This document shows, piece after piece, positions 29,051 to 40,577 of a DNA stretch of 64,000 bases; within the stretch, counting starts at the first letter, position 1; each line of letters starts with the position of its first letter. This DNA comes from a gamma proteobacterium symbiont of Ctena orbiculata (GTDB lineage Bacteria > Pseudomonadota > Gammaproteobacteria > Chromatiales > Chromatiaceae), in NCBI GenBank assembly GCA_003058525.1, contig QBVD01000046.1, positions 104,082 through 168,081 on the forward strand, written 5' to 3'. Under the pieces are notes generated by a model, which saw only the letters and a program-made list of their open reading frames with translations, did no database searches and was not told the origin of the DNA. Both the position numbers and the translations under genes were made by a program.

Positions 29051-29981
29051 GCCCCCAATAAGTCGAAATACCCGCGATCCCCTGAGCGCCGGCAAGTTTC
29101 GCCTGCCTCAGCGAGTCCGACTGCATACCACCCAATGCGTAGACAGGTATATTGACCCGATCGACCCACTCCGTGAAACGAAACCAGCCCAGAGCCTGGG
29201 CATGAGGATGCGAATGTGTGGGCTCGACAGGTGAAAGCAGAGCATAGTCCAGCTCCAATTCGGCTGCCCGTGCCAGTTCTTCAGGGTTGTGGCAGGAAGC
29301 ACCCAACAGCCCTGCACCGGAGGGATGGTGCGCCAGCGCCATCAGTTGTCGTGCCGTGAAGTGAACGCCATCGCCCTCTCCCCGCCAATCCACCACTCTC
29401 TCGGGCCGATTGATGATGAGTTTGACCCCCCGTCCGTGGCAGCGGGGTAGACAGGCGGACAAAAGCTCACGGTAAGCTAGATCCGTCAAGCCGTGTGCCC
29501 GTAACTGCACAATACCCACACCACGATCCAGCGCCCTGTCCAGCCGCTGCAGAAAATCTTCCAACCGATCACCATCCCCGCCCGTAATCAAATAGCGGCT
29601 CGGTAACTGCAATGCGGTGATCACAGGCCGATCGGCAGCGGGAAAACTGCCTGGCTCCATATCCTCCGGCAACAGCCATTTCAAAGGCTGCCCCTCGAGT
29701 CCGCTGGCTTCACCCTGATATCGAGTGACACGAAAAAACTCGAGCAGCAGGTTGCGATCGCCGTAATCATGCCTGACCCGAATTAGGGGATCACACTCGA
29801 GCGGCACGATACCGAGTTCCTCTTTGAGCTCCCTAGCCAAGGCCTGCTGTATCGATTCGCCCGGCTCGCATTTGCCTCCCGGGAACTCCCACAATCCGCC
29901 CTGGTGCAGATGATCGGCACGCCTGGTCACGAGCACGCGAGCTTCGCTGTCGAAGATGGCTGCTGCGACTACATGGATCAT
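29040..29981 (-). CDS. Nudix (MutT-like) hydrolase fused to thiamine-phosphate-synthase-like domain
   Basis: The 313-residue protein has an N-terminal Nudix domain with the full Nudix box from GGKCEPGESIQQ to REL..EELG (35-57), as in MutT, and a C-terminal ThiE/TenI-like half (about 130-305) with GVGIVQLRAHGL, GVHFTARQL, LLSPVEPTHSHP and ALGGMQ. The fusion is known in gammaproteobacteria. The first domain probably removes 8-oxo-dGTP; the role of the second is not certain, since it need not be an active ThiE. A short spacer separates it from argJ on the same strand. Confidence 0.85.
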   Translation of the reverse strand: MIHVVAAAIFDSEARVLVTRRADHLHQGGLWEFPGGKCEPGESIQQALARELKEELGIVPLECDPLIRVRHDYGDRNLLLEFFRVTRYQGEASGLEGQPLKWLLPEDMEPGSFPAADRPVITALQLPSRYLITGGDGDRLEDFLQRLDRALDRGVGIVQLRAHGLTDLAYRELLSACLPRCHGRGVKLIINRPERVVDWRGEGDGVHFTARQLMALAHHPSGAGLLGASCHNPEELARAAELELDYALLSPVEPTHSHPHAQALGWFRFTEWVDRVNIPVYALGGMQSDSLRQAKLAGAQGIAGISTYWGLNR

Positions 29982-30099
29982 TGTATGTGGACTAACCTGC
30001 GGTCTGAACGTTTGAGGTCTGTTAATTGATCAGCATGTCTGGAAAGGATTCGCCAACGCGGCTTCATGCTGAAACCGTTGAACAGTATAGGACACTACG

Positions 30100-31302
30100 T
30101 TAGGTACGGTACTCAGCATTGATCTTGACATAGTCATAGGAGAGATCACAGGTCACTATCCGCGCCAACATATCACCACGCCCGAGCATGACACGAATGG
30201 TAAACTCATCACGACTCATCACCGAAGCACCCGCCTGCTCGGTATATTCCGCGGCCCGGCCCCCGTTGCGCACGATACAGATATCATCGAGCCAGATCTC
30301 GACACGGTCGATATCAAGTCCGGCAAGCCCCGCACGACCCACCGCTGCCAGAATCCTTCCCCAGTTGGGATCAGAGGCGAAGAGTGCTGTTTTGACCAGG
30401 GGCGAGTGGGCAATGGTGTAGGCAACATCCCTCGCTTCGCTTTCATCGGCCGCCTCTTGCACCAGGATATCCACCAGCTTGGTTGCTCCTTCACCATCGC
30501 TGACAATATCCCGCGCCAGCTCCATACAGAGTTCCGTCACTTCATCCACAAATCTCTTGTAGAGATCGGATCCACGCTCTGTCAGCGGCGCAATGGTGGA
30601 AGCGCCACTGGCCATCAGCACACAGGCATCATTGGTTGAAGTATCGCCATCCACTGTAATACTGTTGAATGAGGGCTTCACCGCATCATCCAGACAGGCC
30701 TGTAACAACGCCTGGGAAATGCTCAGATCTGTGGCCAGGTAAGCCAACATCGTTGCCATGTCGGGACGGATCATGCCGGATCCCTTGGCCATGCCTGTGA
30801 GACGTACCTGCACACCCTCAAACTCAAAATGGCGTGAACGCAGTTTCGGTCGGGTATCGGTGGTCAAAATGGCCCTTGAGGCGGTCTCCCATCCATCGAC
30901 ACTTAAGTCGTCAATGGCAGCGGGTAGCGCATCGTGGATGCGTTCGACTGGCAGACTCTCACCAATCACCCCGGTGGAAAAGGGCAGCACCTGATCCGCT
31001 TGACAGGCTACGGTCTCCGCCAATCCCCGGCAACAGGCATGGGCGTCCCGCATACCCTGATCGCCGGTCCCTGCATTGGCATTTCCCGAATTGATCAGCA
31101 GATATCTCGGCGGCCTGAGCGCCAGATGTTTTTTGGCGAGCTGAACCGGTGCGGCACAAAAGGCATTGCGGGTAAACACCGCTGCGCAACTCGCCCCTTC
31201 CGCCACTTCGATGATCACCATATCATCCCTGTCGGGATATTTGATTCCTGCCGCCGCCGTGCCAAGCCGTATACCGGGGATGGCGAATTGAGTGGCGTTC
31301 AT
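30100..31302 (-). CDS. argJ: Bifunctional ornithine acetyltransferase/N-acetylglutamate synthase
   Basis: The 400-residue protein is an N-terminal-nucleophile enzyme with MAKGSGMI (171-178) followed by the autocleavage site at DMA|TMLAY, giving Thr184 as the nucleophile. Other family motifs are LLINSGNANAGTG and SDPNWGRILAAVGRAG. It recycles the acetyl group in arginine synthesis. It begins one base after the secA stop on the same strand, so it is probably co-transcribed with secA. Confidence 0.96.
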   Translation of the reverse strand: MNATQFAIPGIRLGTAAAGIKYPDRDDMVIIEVAEGASCAAVFTRNAFCAAPVQLAKKHLALRPPRYLLINSGNANAGTGDQGMRDAHACCRGLAETVACQADQVLPFSTGVIGESLPVERIHDALPAAIDDLSVDGWETASRAILTTDTRPKLRSRHFEFEGVQVRLTGMAKGSGMIRPDMATMLAYLATDLSISQALLQACLDDAVKPSFNSITVDGDTSTNDACVLMASGASTIAPLTERGSDLYKRFVDEVTELCMELARDIVSDGEGATKLVDILVQEAADESEARDVAYTIAHSPLVKTALFASDPNWGRILAAVGRAGLAGLDIDRVEIWLDDICIVRNGGRAAEYTEQAGASVMSRDEFTIRVMLGRGDMLARIVTCDLSYDYVKINAEYRT

Positions 31303-31303
31303 A

Positions 31304-34120
31304 TCAACTTATGCGACCATGGCACTGCTTGAATTTCTTACCCGATCCACAGGGACAGGGCTCGTTTCTGCCGATCTTCCGACCTTCGCGAACAAACGGC
31401 TGTTGAGGCTCCCGCGCATGTTCCTCCATCTCTGCAGGTGCAGCCGCCTCTTCCGGCAGTCCCTCGAAAGTCTCATGCTTGAATTCGAACTCATCGACCC
31501 TTGGTTGCCGCTCCTGGATTGCCATCTCTTCCGGCATCTGTACCTGGACCTTGGATAACAGACCCGTCACCTCCTGCTTGATACTCTCCAGCATATTGGA
31601 GAACATCTCGAAGGCCTCGCGCTTGTACTCCTGCTTCGGGTTCTTCTGTGCATAGCCGCGCAGGTGGATACCCTGACGCAGATAGTCCATCGCCGCCAGA
31701 TGCTCCTTCCAGTGACCGTCGAGGGTTTGCAGCATGATCGCCTTTTCGAACTGACGCATGTTCTCGGCCCCGACCAGGGTCTCCTTGTCCTGATAGACGC
31801 CCTGCAGGATCTGGGTGATCTTCTGTTTCAGGGTCTCCTCATGCAGATCGTGATCCTCATCCAGCCACTGCTGGACCGGCCATTCACCGCCAAACAGTTC
31901 GTTCAGCGATTCATTCAATGCTGCAACGTCCCACTGTTCCTCGATGCTATCCCGGGGTATATGGCCATGAAATACCTCATCCAGAACGTCACTGCGCAAA
32001 GCCGTGATTGATTCGGAGATATCTGAGGTATCCATCAGGTCATTGCGCTGTTCATACACGACCCGCCGCTGATCATTGGCCACATCGTCATATTCCAGCA
32101 GCTGTTTACGGATATCGAAGTTACGCCCCTCCACCTTGCGCTGGGCATTTTCGATCGCCCGCGAAACCCACGGGTGCTCGATCGCCTCGCCCTTTTCCAT
32201 ACCGAGTTTCTGCATCAATCCACCCACCTTGTCGGAGGCGAATATGCGCATCAGATTGTCCTGCAGAGAGAGATAGAAGCGACTCGATCCGGGATCGCCC
32301 TGACGGCCTGAACGACCACGCAGCTGATTGTCGATACGCCTCGATTCATGGCGTTCAGTACCGATCACATGCAGGCCGCCGGCATCCAGTACATGTTGGT
32401 GGCGCTTCTTCCAGGCCTCCTTGTGCTCATCAACTTCGGCTGGATCAGGACTGTCTCCCAGTGCCTCCAGCTCAGACTCCAGATTGCCCCCCAGTACGAT
32501 GTCGGTGCCTCGGCCCGCCATATTGGTTGCGATGGTAACGGCACCGGGTCGGCCCGCCTGGGCCACAATCACCGCCTCCTGCTCATGGTGCTTGGCATTC
32601 AGCACCCTATGTTCCACCCCCGCCTTGTTCAGAAGCTCGGAGACCAGTTCCGAGGTTTCGATGGAGGCGGTACCTACCAGGACAGGCTGCCCCCGTTTCA
32701 CGCAATCCTGTACATCTTCAAGGATCGCATCGTACTTCTCTTCAGGGGTCAGGTAGACCAGGTCACCCATATCGTCCCGGATCATAGGCATGTTGGTCGG
32801 AATGACCACCACTTCCAGACCGTAGATCTGCTGAAACTCGAAGGCCTCGGTATCCGCGGTGCCGGTCATACCTGAAAGCTTGTTGTAGAGACGGAAGTAG
32901 TTTTGGAAGGTGATCGAGGCGAGCGTCTGATTCTCATTTTGAATCTCGACGCCCTCTTTCGCTTCCACTGCCTGATGCTGACCGTCCGACCAACGCCGGC
33001 CCGGCATGGTACGGCCGGTGAACTCGTCGACGATGATGACCTGACCGTCCTTGACGATATAGTCCACATTGCGTTGGAACAGGGCATGCGCCCGCAGGGC
33101 GGCATTCGCATGATGCATCAGAATGATGTTGGATGGATCATACAGACTGGCCCCTTCTTCCAGCAGTCCCGCTTCAGTCAGCATCTCCTCGAGATGCTGA
33201 TGTCCCTCCTCGCTGAAGAAGACCTGGCGCGCCTTCTCGTCCACCGAGAAATCGCCTGGACCGAAATCGGGCTTACCCTCCTCGTTGGTGATCGGGTCCT
33301 GCCGGGTCAGGCTGGGAATGATCTTGTTGACCGCCTTATAGAGCTCCGAGGAGTCCTCCGTCGGCCCGGATATGATGAGCGGTGTACGCGCCTCGTCGAT
33401 CAGGATGGAGTCCACTTCATCAACGATGGCAAAATTGGGTGGACGTTGCACACGTTGCTCTGCACTGAAAGCCATGTTGTCCCGCAGATAGTCGAAACCG
33501 TACTCGTTATTGGTACCGTATGTGATATCCGCTGCATAGGCCTGCTGGCGGGAGACCGGTCTCAGATGGGGGTATCCGCCATTCTTTGCGTCATGCTCAG
33601 GATCATACAAATAGGAGGTACTGTCAGGTCCCATGCCCCCTGAGGAATTGATGACGCCAACGGTCAAACCGAGAAAATCGTAGATACGCCCCATCCAGGC
33701 GGCATCGCGCCGTGCCAGATAGTCATTTACCGTCACAACATGGACGCCCTTGGCCGGCAGGGCATTCAGGTAGGCCGCCAGGGTAGCCACCAGGGTTTTA
33801 CCTTCACCGGTCCTCATCTCTGAGATTTTTCCCTGATGCAGAACCATGCCACCGACCAGCTGAACGTCAAAATGACGCATCTGCATCACCCTGCGGCCCG
33901 CCTCCCGTACCACGGCAAAGGCTTCATTCATCAGGTTGTCCAGGGTTTCTCCCGCTTCCAGGCGGGTACGAAATTCGACAGTCTTTGCCTTTAATGCCTC
34001 ATCAGAGAGCTTCTCAATATCAGCCTCCAGGGCGCTGATCTGGGAGACTGTCTTTGACATGCGTTTGATCAGGCGCTCATTTCGGCTGCCGAAGATCTTC
34101 TTGAAGATGTTACTTACCAT
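31304..34120 (-). CDS. secA: Preprotein translocase ATPase SecA
   Basis: The 938-residue motor protein has Walker A (GEGKT, 105-109), [15 protein letters not shown], the second nucleotide-binding region with [13 protein letters not shown], and a C-terminal zinc-binding, SecB-contacting tail with [14 protein letters not shown] (Cys922, Cys924, Cys933, His934). It drives protein export through SecYEG. It lies downstream of the M23 peptidase on the same strand; no secM-like gene is seen between them. argJ follows almost without a gap. Confidence 0.98.
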   Translation of the reverse strand: MVSNIFKKIFGSRNERLIKRMSKTVSQISALEADIEKLSDEALKAKTVEFRTRLEAGETLDNLMNEAFAVVREAGRRVMQMRHFDVQLVGGMVLHQGKISEMRTGEGKTLVATLAAYLNALPAKGVHVVTVNDYLARRDAAWMGRIYDFLGLTVGVINSSGGMGPDSTSYLYDPEHDAKNGGYPHLRPVSRQQAYAADITYGTNNEYGFDYLRDNMAFSAEQRVQRPPNFAIVDEVDSILIDEARTPLIISGPTEDSSELYKAVNKIIPSLTRQDPITNEEGKPDFGPGDFSVDEKARQVFFSEEGHQHLEEMLTEAGLLEEGASLYDPSNIILMHHANAALRAHALFQRNVDYIVKDGQVIIVDEFTGRTMPGRRWSDGQHQAVEAKEGVEIQNENQTLASITFQNYFRLYNKLSGMTGTADTEAFEFQQIYGLEVVVIPTNMPMIRDDMGDLVYLTPEEKYDAILEDVQDCVKRGQPVLVGTASIETSELVSELLNKAGVEHRVLNAKHHEQEAVIVAQAGRPGAVTIATNMAGRGTDIVLGGNLESELEALGDSPDPAEVDEHKEAWKKRHQHVLDAGGLHVIGTERHESRRIDNQLRGRSGRQGDPGSSRFYLSLQDNLMRIFASDKVGGLMQKLGMEKGEAIEHPWVSRAIENAQRKVEGRNFDIRKQLLEYDDVANDQRRVVYEQRNDLMDTSDISESITALRSDVLDEVFHGHIPRDSIEEQWDVAALNESLNELFGGEWPVQQWLDEDHDLHEETLKQKITQILQGVYQDKETLVGAENMRQFEKAIMLQTLDGHWKEHLAAMDYLRQGIHLRGYAQKNPKQEYKREAFEMFSNMLESIKQEVTGLLSKVQVQMPEEMAIQERQPRVDEFEFKHETFEGLPEEAAAPAEMEEHAREPQQPFVREGRKIGRNEPCPCGSGKKFKQCHGRIS

Positions 34121-34293
34121 TAATCGGGGTTTCCGTCACAGATGGGAAATTTGTGGATGATACAGCAAGCGGTGGAATTGCTGAAGGTTGGGGTGAGCCG
34201 GATTGCGGCCGCCTAGGCTATGTTGACATCAATCATGGGGATCGATTCAATCAAATTCTGGACTAAATTCGGATTTTTTTACGTTGTAATGGA

Positions 34294-35226
34294 TCAGCCC
34301 TGGTTCCGCTTGTTGAGAATATAGCGAGTGGGATCGATCGTCTTTCCGTTGCGTACCACCTCGAAATGGACATGGGGGCCCGTGGAGCGACCGGTTGAAC
34401 CCATCTTGGCGATAACCTGCCCCTGTTTGACACGATCACCGACCTCGACCAGGATCTCCTTATTGTGACCGTAGCGGGTAACGTATCCTTTACCGTGGTT
34501 GATCTCGATCATCTCCCCGTAGCCGTAGCGCTTTGCGGACCAAGTGACAACACCGGCCGCGACAGCAACCACATCCGAACCGTCCTTGCCGGCAAAATCC
34601 ATCCCTTTATGCATGGTACGCTTGCCGGTAAAAGGATCATTTCGCATGCCGTAGTATGAAGATATCCAACCCTTGTTGACAGGTCGCCCGGTAGGATGGA
34701 CCGACTCCTCCAGATTGGAGTTCATGATCAGATCCTCAACCAGGGCAAGTTGTTGATGGCGATGGTCGATCAATTGCTCCAGTTGTTCCATCTCCCGTAA
34801 CAGATCGGGCAATGCCGATTGCTCGGTGTGGGAAGCCATCACCTCGGGACCACCCAGCGCAGGCGGTTCGTCAAAGCTGAACTCGCCTTTATCGAGTCCA
34901 CCGATATTGACCAAACGCTCACCGAGCGCATCCAGACGCAAAAGTTGCGATTGCAATTGACCTAGGCGGATCGCCAGGGCATCGATTCCACCCTGGGTGT
35001 CGGATTTGGCATCCTCAAGCAATTGGCGCTCCCTGGCAAATGTCTGCTCCAGACTGGCCACCAGTTGATGCTCGGGAAACTCCGTATCATTGACACCCAT
35101 CTGGTAACCAAGCCACAGCATGCCGGTCCCGAAGAGGGTGATCAATCCAATCACAAGGGAGGCACGCAGGCAGCGCACCAGCGTGCCGCAGGTCTGTCCA
35201 ATTCCGCGTAAGTATATGATATTCAT
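34294..35226 (-). CDS. M23-family (LytM-domain) peptidase
   Basis: The 310-residue protein has one membrane span (about 23-43), a coiled-coil region (about 50-170) and a C-terminal M23 domain with the zinc ligands in HKGMDFAG and HVHFEV. Such proteins either cut peptidoglycan cross-links or activate amidases from the periplasm. The catalytic residues are intact, so an enzyme is likely. It is commonly found between lpxC and secA in gammaproteobacteria, as here. It is divergent from the DciA-like gene. Confidence 0.88.
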   Translation of the reverse strand: MNIIYLRGIGQTCGTLVRCLRASLVIGLITLFGTGMLWLGYQMGVNDTEFPEHQLVASLEQTFARERQLLEDAKSDTQGGIDALAIRLGQLQSQLLRLDALGERLVNIGGLDKGEFSFDEPPALGGPEVMASHTEQSALPDLLREMEQLEQLIDHRHQQLALVEDLIMNSNLEESVHPTGRPVNKGWISSYYGMRNDPFTGKRTMHKGMDFAGKDGSDVVAVAAGVVTWSAKRYGYGEMIEINHGKGYVTRYGHNKEILVEVGDRVKQGQVIAKMGSTGRSTGPHVHFEVVRNGKTIDPTRYILNKRNQG

Positions 35227-35346
35227 TGTTAAAACAGCTGAATCTCAGGCTATATACAACTAATGTCGGTCACAAAACACCGAACTTTATCACTTTATAC
35301 ACAAAATGTGATGTTTTTTTATCAATAATTTCTCTAACCTCCCACT

Positions 35347-35781
35347 ATGGAACCTGTATCAACAATAGTCGGCTCGGGGACAATCCTTAGCGAATTGGGA
35401 AAACAGTTGTCAGCGCAAAGGACGCTCCATCAACAGCTCAAACAGCTACTGCCTGCCCCACTCGATTCGCAACTCAAGGCGGCAGTGCTGCAGCATGGCA
35501 ACCTCAACCTCTTCGTCGCATCACCGGTATGGGCCAGCCGATTCCGCTATCTGTTGCCTCAACTGAGAACTCAACTGCGGGCAAACGGTATTGATGTGAA
35601 ACAGGTTCGCACCCGTATCCTGCCGAGTGATTCAGTCAAACCCAGGCAAAAGAAGAGAGATCGAATCGTCCTGAGTCAAGAGGCCGGCGAGCAATTAAGG
35701 CAATCCGCGGAAGCCATCGAAGATCCATCACTGCGGGAAGCGCTACTACGTATCAGTCGGCACAGGATGGAGAATCGGTAA
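35347..35781 (+). CDS. DciA-like (DUF721) protein
   Basis: The 144-residue protein has the DUF721 core (LKAAVLQHGNLNLFVASPVW with SRFRYLLPQLRTQL). In other bacteria DciA loads the replicative helicase DnaB. The C-terminal basic tail fits the family. It is placed between lpxC and the M23 gene as in many gammaproteobacteria. It is the only plus-strand gene within the dcw region, and no terminator is evident after it on that strand. Confidence 0.8.
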   Translation: MEPVSTIVGSGTILSELGKQLSAQRTLHQQLKQLLPAPLDSQLKAAVLQHGNLNLFVASPVWASRFRYLLPQLRTQLRANGIDVKQVRTRILPSDSVKPRQKKRDRIVLSQEAGEQLRQSAEAIEDPSLREALLRISRHRMENR

Positions 35782-36103
35782 CATTTGGGAGTAGTTCCTG
35801 ATACTTCCGAAACACTGATTCAACACCCAGGAATCTCTGCGCCAGACCTGATGGCGACGAAAAGAATCAACCGGCTGTGAATATGCACCAATCACCGAAA
35901 AACACGCAAATTGGGAGCTGCAATGTGTAAGTTGCCTCACGCATCAGCCTTCGTATAGGCATTCATTTGCGGATAGATCCTATTCCCCGAGGTGATTGAA
36001 TGGATCCGTTTTATCTCAGACATACAGATATTATCGAGGAGCCATAAAAAAGGGCTGTATGAACAGCCCGATTAAGTAACGGCCGGATTATTCGATGCGA
36101 TAT
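35782..36103. other. Gene-free stretch between dciA-like gene and lpxC
   Basis: These 322 bases hold the terminator of the minus-strand dcw transcript (36046-36069). I see no gene or RNA that can be supported in the rest. Confidence 0.6.
36046..36069 (-). terminator. Terminator after lpxC, closing the dcw cluster
   Basis: GGGCTG and CAGCCC form a six-base-pair stem around TATGAA; on the minus strand it is followed by a run of six T residues. Confidence 0.8.
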
Positions 36104-37027
36104 TCAGGAGATCGTGAGATGGGCCGGTTTCATGTATGAGATTGGAGCATCTTCAGGCTCATCGAAGGTTATCTCCTCCCAGGCATCCTGTTGGCTGATC
36201 AGCTCCAGCAGGAGACGGTTATTCAGCGCATGGCCTGATTTGTGGCCACTGAAGGAACCGATCAAGCTGTGACCCAGAAGATAGAGATCGCCGATGGCGT
36301 CGAGGATCTTGTGTTTGACGAATTCGTCTTCATAACGCAATCCATCATCATTCATGACCCGGTAATCATCGACAACCACAGCATTGTCAAGACTGCCTCC
36401 AAGAGCCAGCTCCTTCTGACGCAACATCTCGATATCCCGTAAAAAACCGAAGGTACGGGCACGACTGACCTCTCTGACGAAGGAGGTGGAGGAAAAGTCA
36501 ACCGTGGCAAACTGGGAGTGTTCTTTGAAAGCGGGATGGTCGAAATCGATAGTGAAGGAGACCTTGAAGCCGTCAAAAGGCTCGAAACTGGCGCGTTTGT
36601 CCCCCTCTTCCACCTCGACCTTGTGTTTGATGCGAATGAAACGCTTGGCCTTGTTCTGCTCTTCGACACCGGCGGATTGCAGCAGAAACACGAATGGGCC
36701 CGCACTGCCGTCCATGATCGGCACCTCAGCGGCACTGACATCGACATAGGCATTGTCGATACCCAGTCCGGCGAACGCGGAAAGCAGGTGTTCGACTGTG
36801 GATACCCGTACGCCATCCTGCACCAGGGTGCTTGAGAGTCGCGTATCACCCACATTTTCCGCGCAAGCGCGTATTTCGACCGGCGGATCAAGGTCGACAC
36901 GTCTGAAAACGATCCCGGTGTCAGGGGCTGCCGGACGTAGGGTGAGGTAGACTTTTTCCCCTGTATGCAGCCCCACTCCCGTGGCGCGTATCACGTTCTT
37001 CAACGTACGTTGCCAAATCATCGACAT
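36104..37027 (-). CDS. lpxC: UDP-3-O-acyl-N-acetylglucosamine deacetylase
   Basis: The 307-residue zinc enzyme has [12 protein letters not shown], the metal-binding [20 protein letters not shown], the [10 protein letters not shown] and [10 protein letters not shown] segments and the [14 protein letters not shown] and [10 protein letters not shown] motifs. It carries out the committed step of lipid A synthesis, which shows that the cell makes lipopolysaccharide. It is the final gene of the dcw run, about 240 bases after ftsZ, and is followed by the terminator. A separate promoter in the ftsZ-lpxC spacer is likely but cannot be fixed by eye. Confidence 0.97.
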   Translation of the reverse strand: MSMIWQRTLKNVIRATGVGLHTGEKVYLTLRPAAPDTGIVFRRVDLDPPVEIRACAENVGDTRLSSTLVQDGVRVSTVEHLLSAFAGLGIDNAYVDVSAAEVPIMDGSAGPFVFLLQSAGVEEQNKAKRFIRIKHKVEVEEGDKRASFEPFDGFKVSFTIDFDHPAFKEHSQFATVDFSSTSFVREVSRARTFGFLRDIEMLRQKELALGGSLDNAVVVDDYRVMNDDGLRYEDEFVKHKILDAIGDLYLLGHSLIGSFSGHKSGHALNNRLLLELISQQDAWEEITFDEPEDAPISYMKPAHLTIS

Positions 37028-37269
37028 TCAGCTCCCAAAGCTGTGACTTGCCTTTTGAAGGCCCAAAAACGGCGCATCCTACCACATGAATCTGGTTGTA
37101 GAAACAACATCCAGCCCTCAACCCGCACAAGCTGCCCGCGATCAACCAGCAATCAGGTGCTCGATTCTACACCAACTGGCGGTCATCTGGAAACACAAAA
37201 TGCAACATGTTGTCTTTCTGCAACTACCGCACTTTAATCCTAGGCCCAAGATGGCACTTTGTGAAGACC

Positions 37270-38448
37270 TTAATCGGCCTGCCGGCGCAGAAAAGCCGGG
37301 ATATCCAGGTAATCGAGATTACCATCGGCAGTGGCTGCGGCTGATGGCCGATCCGTCTGTCCATTTCGCAACACCGTCGGCCTGTCCAACTCACGATAGT
37401 CATCCGGTACCACTTGCTGGTTATCCGCATCGACCAGCTTGACATGGGCAATCTCCTCCACCTGGGTAGGCTTGGGCAGTTCCGCCTTTAACCTTTCTCC
37501 GAGACCGGTGGCGACCACCGTCACCCGCATGTCATTCTGCATATCCGGATCGATAACCGTGCCGACCACAACGGTGGCATCATCATCGGCGAACTCACGC
37601 ACCGTATTGCCGACCTCGTCAAATTCACCAATCGCCAGATTCAGGCCAGCGGTGATATTGACCAGAATACCTTTGGCTCCGGCCAGGTTGACATCCTCCA
37701 GCAATGGACTGCGAATCGCCCTTTCCGCTGCCTCGCGCGCCCGATTGTCACCAGAGGCCTCACCCGATCCCATCATGGCCGCACCCATTTCGGACATCAC
37801 GGTACGCACATCGGCAAAATCAACATTGATCAGGCCGGGACGGGTGATCAGTTCCGCAATACCCTGTACGGCATGCAGCAACACATCGTTTGCCGCCTTG
37901 AATGCATTCAGCAGACTCATCTCCTTGCCCAACACAGCCAACAGCTTCTCATTGGGAATTGTGATCAGCGAATCGGTGTTGATGCCCAGCTCCTCCATGC
38001 CTTTTTCGGCGATCTTCATCCGCTTGCCGCCCTCAAACCCGAATGGTTTGGTGACCACCGCTACCGTAAGAATACCCAGGTCCTTTGCTATCTGAGCGAC
38101 CACGGGTGCAGCCCCGGTTCCCGTGCCGCCACCCATGCCGGCAGTGATAAACACCATATCCGCACCGGTCAGGACCTCTTCTATCCTGTCACGATCCTCC
38201 ATCGCGGCCTGCCTACCGATTTCAGGATTTGCTCCCGCACCGAGCCCCTTGGTGATATCCGAACCCAGTTGCAGCAGGGTGCGCACTTCACTATTGCGCA
38301 GAGCCTGCGCATCAGTGTTTGCACAGATGAAATCGACACCCTCGATTTCCCCCGACAACATATGATTGACGGCATTGCCACCGCCACCGCCTACCCCAAT
38401 CACCTTGATCACAGCATTCTGGCTGTGCGTATCCATTAATTCGAACAT
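37270..38448 (-). CDS. ftsZ: Cell division GTPase FtsZ
   Basis: The 392-residue tubulin homologue has [13 protein letters not shown], the tubulin signature [11 protein letters not shown] and the C-terminal conserved peptide [11 protein letters not shown], which binds FtsA and other partners. It forms the division ring. A strong ribosome site (GAGGAGGT) precedes its ATG, in keeping with high expression. The upstream ftsA lies 89 bases away. Confidence 0.98.
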   Translation of the reverse strand: MFELMDTHSQNAVIKVIGVGGGGGNAVNHMLSGEIEGVDFICANTDAQALRNSEVRTLLQLGSDITKGLGAGANPEIGRQAAMEDRDRIEEVLTGADMVFITAGMGGGTGTGAAPVVAQIAKDLGILTVAVVTKPFGFEGGKRMKIAEKGMEELGINTDSLITIPNEKLLAVLGKEMSLLNAFKAANDVLLHAVQGIAELITRPGLINVDFADVRTVMSEMGAAMMGSGEASGDNRAREAAERAIRSPLLEDVNLAGAKGILVNITAGLNLAIGEFDEVGNTVREFADDDATVVVGTVIDPDMQNDMRVTVVATGLGERLKAELPKPTQVEEIAHVKLVDADNQQVVPDDYRELDRPTVLRNGQTDRPSAAATADGNLDYLDIPAFLRRQAD

Positions 38449-38537
38449 TGTCTACCTCCTCGACTGTCGCGCCTAACAGAAAACTTCAAAAAAAATCAAA
38501 ACCAACGGCGCCTTGCACAGGCACCGCTTCGAAACAA

Positions 38538-39773
38538 CTAGAAATTACCCTGAAACCAATGCTTCATACGGTCCCAAACCGCTTTCATACCACCCTCATT
38601 GGCAAGTTCGTGTCCACCTTGGGAACGATTTCGCTGACCGAAAAGCAGCAACCCCACACCAGTGGAATAGATAGGATTGCGCACCACATCAGAGAGTCCG
38701 CTGACATACTGCGGCACTCCCAGCCTCACCGGCATATGAAACACCTCTTCCGCCAGCTCGATGACACCCTCCATCTTCGAACTGCCGCCAGTCAGTACCA
38801 CGCCACCGGCGATAAGATCCTCGAAACCGCTTCGACGCAACTCTGCCTGAATCAGCGTCATCAACTCTTCATATCGCGGTTCGACCACTTCAGCCAGGGT
38901 CTGGCGTGAGAGCCTGCGCGGCGGACGTTCACCGATACTGGGGACCTCGATGGTCTCGTCACTGGTGGCCAGCTGAGTAAGCGCACAGGCATACTTCATC
39001 TTGATCTCTTCCGCGTATTGAGTCGGTGTACGCATTGCAACGGCGATATCGTTGGTCACCTGATCGCCTGCAATAGGTATGACTGCCGTATGCCGTATCG
39101 CGCCGCCTGTAAAGACCGCGATATCGGTAGTGCCTCCGCCGATATCGACCAGACAGACTCCAAGTTCCTTCTCATCCTCGCTCAGCACCGAATGGCTGGA
39201 GGCGAGCTGCTCCAGAATCAGATCATCCGCCTCGAGGCCGCAACGGCGGATACACTTAACGATATTCTGCGCCGCACTCACCGCGCCTGTGACCATGTGA
39301 ACCCTGGCCTCCAAACGCACGCCCGACATACCGATGGGATCGCGGATACCCTCCTGCTCATCAATGATGAACTCCTGGGGCAGGATGTGCAGAATCTTCT
39401 GGTCAGCAGGAATCGCCACTGCGCGGGCAGCATCGATCACACGTTCCACATCGCCCTGGGTTACCTCTTTGTCCCGGATAGCCACGATGCCATGGGAGTT
39501 GAGGCTACGGATATGGCTACCGGCAATACCTGCGTAGACTGAATGGATCTCACATCCCGCCATCAACTCTGCCTCTTCAACCGCCCGTTGAATCGACTGC
39601 ACCGTGGACTCGATATTCACCACCACACCCTTTTTCAGGCCGCGCGACGGATGAGAACCGATACCGATAATTTCGATACCGCCATCCGCTTTGATCTCAC
39701 CGACGATCGCCACCACCTTAGAAGTGCCGATATCGAGACCGATGATGAGATTTTTCTCACTTCGTTTAGTCAT
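38538..39773 (-). CDS. ftsA: Cell division protein FtsA
   Basis: The 411-residue actin-like protein has GLDIGTSKVVAIVGE, DIGGGTTDIAVF and GVVLTGGSSKMEGV and ends in an amphipathic helix (WDRMKHWFQGNF) that anchors it to the membrane. It tethers FtsZ. It abuts ftsQ with no spacer. Confidence 0.97.
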   Translation of the reverse strand: MTKRSEKNLIIGLDIGTSKVVAIVGEIKADGGIEIIGIGSHPSRGLKKGVVVNIESTVQSIQRAVEEAELMAGCEIHSVYAGIAGSHIRSLNSHGIVAIRDKEVTQGDVERVIDAARAVAIPADQKILHILPQEFIIDEQEGIRDPIGMSGVRLEARVHMVTGAVSAAQNIVKCIRRCGLEADDLILEQLASSHSVLSEDEKELGVCLVDIGGGTTDIAVFTGGAIRHTAVIPIAGDQVTNDIAVAMRTPTQYAEEIKMKYACALTQLATSDETIEVPSIGERPPRRLSRQTLAEVVEPRYEELMTLIQAELRRSGFEDLIAGGVVLTGGSSKMEGVIELAEEVFHMPVRLGVPQYVSGLSDVVRNPIYSTGVGLLLFGQRNRSQGGHELANEGGMKAVWDRMKHWFQGNF

Positions 39774-40577
39774 TCACTTACCCGCTATCCTAGCCCCACT
39801 GGATGGGCTATCCATTTGTGCTTGCTGTTCGGTATTTGCTTGCCAGTACACCGAAAAACCATTTGTATATCGCAGATCCACGCGTTCCGGCATTGCGTCA
39901 ACCTGACCTCTCAGGAAGGGGTAAAGCTGCACGAAACGGCTCAATCTCGGCATCATGTCCCGCCTGCCCAAATCGAGCAGCAACCCCTCCTCAGTCTCGA
40001 TCCGCCACGATTGCCTCGCATCGACCCGGAGGCGCTTCAGTTGAAGTCCCGCTGTCTGCAGCAGGGTACGCATTTTGAGATACTCCCGGGTGATTCTATC
40101 CGCCCTCTCCTCTTCACCGGTGAGCGTCACAAGGCCTTGCAAACGCGGCAGGCGCTTCGGTCTGAACACTTCACCCTGAGGATTTACCATGGCATCCTCA
40201 CCCCAGTAGGCCAGTGGAACCTGTTCGTCGACCCTGACGGCCAGGGTGTCGGGCCATATCCTGCGAACACTGGCACTCTTGACCCAGGGAAGCTGTTCGA
40301 TCTGATTGCGTATCCGAATCAGATCGACAGTGAAGAAGTTGCCGCTCACAGCCTGAACAACGGTCTGTTCCAGCCCCTGTTTATTGAGATATTTGATCTC
40401 ACCATCGACGCTGACCACCCGCACCGGCATGACCATGGGATCCAGCAGTTGGGAGACACCCCAACCACCCATTCCGACAAATAGCGCAACCAGCAGCAGT
40501 GGCACGATTCTGATGCCGTTCAAGCGCTCCAGCTGGATGGATGGATCTGCAGATGGATGATTGCGAACCCTACTCAT
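39774..40577 (-). CDS. ftsQ: Cell division protein FtsQ
   Basis: The ATG at 40577 lies seven bases after GGGAGG and gives 267 residues; an ATG two codons earlier at 40583 has no room for that site. The protein has a short cytoplasmic tail, one membrane span (about 23-42), a POTRA domain (VVSVDGEIKYLNKQGLEQ) and a C-terminal domain. It joins FtsL and FtsB in the divisome. The start overlaps ddl by eight bases. Confidence 0.93.
   Translation of the reverse strand: MSRVRNHPSADPSIQLERLNGIRIVPLLLVALFVGMGGWGVSQLLDPMVMPVRVVSVDGEIKYLNKQGLEQTVVQAVSGNFFTVDLIRIRNQIEQLPWVKSASVRRIWPDTLAVRVDEQVPLAYWGEDAMVNPQGEVFRPKRLPRLQGLVTLTGEEERADRITREYLKMRTLLQTAGLQLKRLRVDARQSWRIETEEGLLLDLGRRDMMPRLSRFVQLYPFLRGQVDAMPERVDLRYTNGFSVYWQANTEQQAQMDSPSSGARIAGK

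Noticed and set aside
35882..36070. Possible second Rsm-type RNA with GGA motifs before a terminator
   Set aside because: The GGA motifs are not in hairpin loops and the terminator T-run is on the other strand, serving lpxC.
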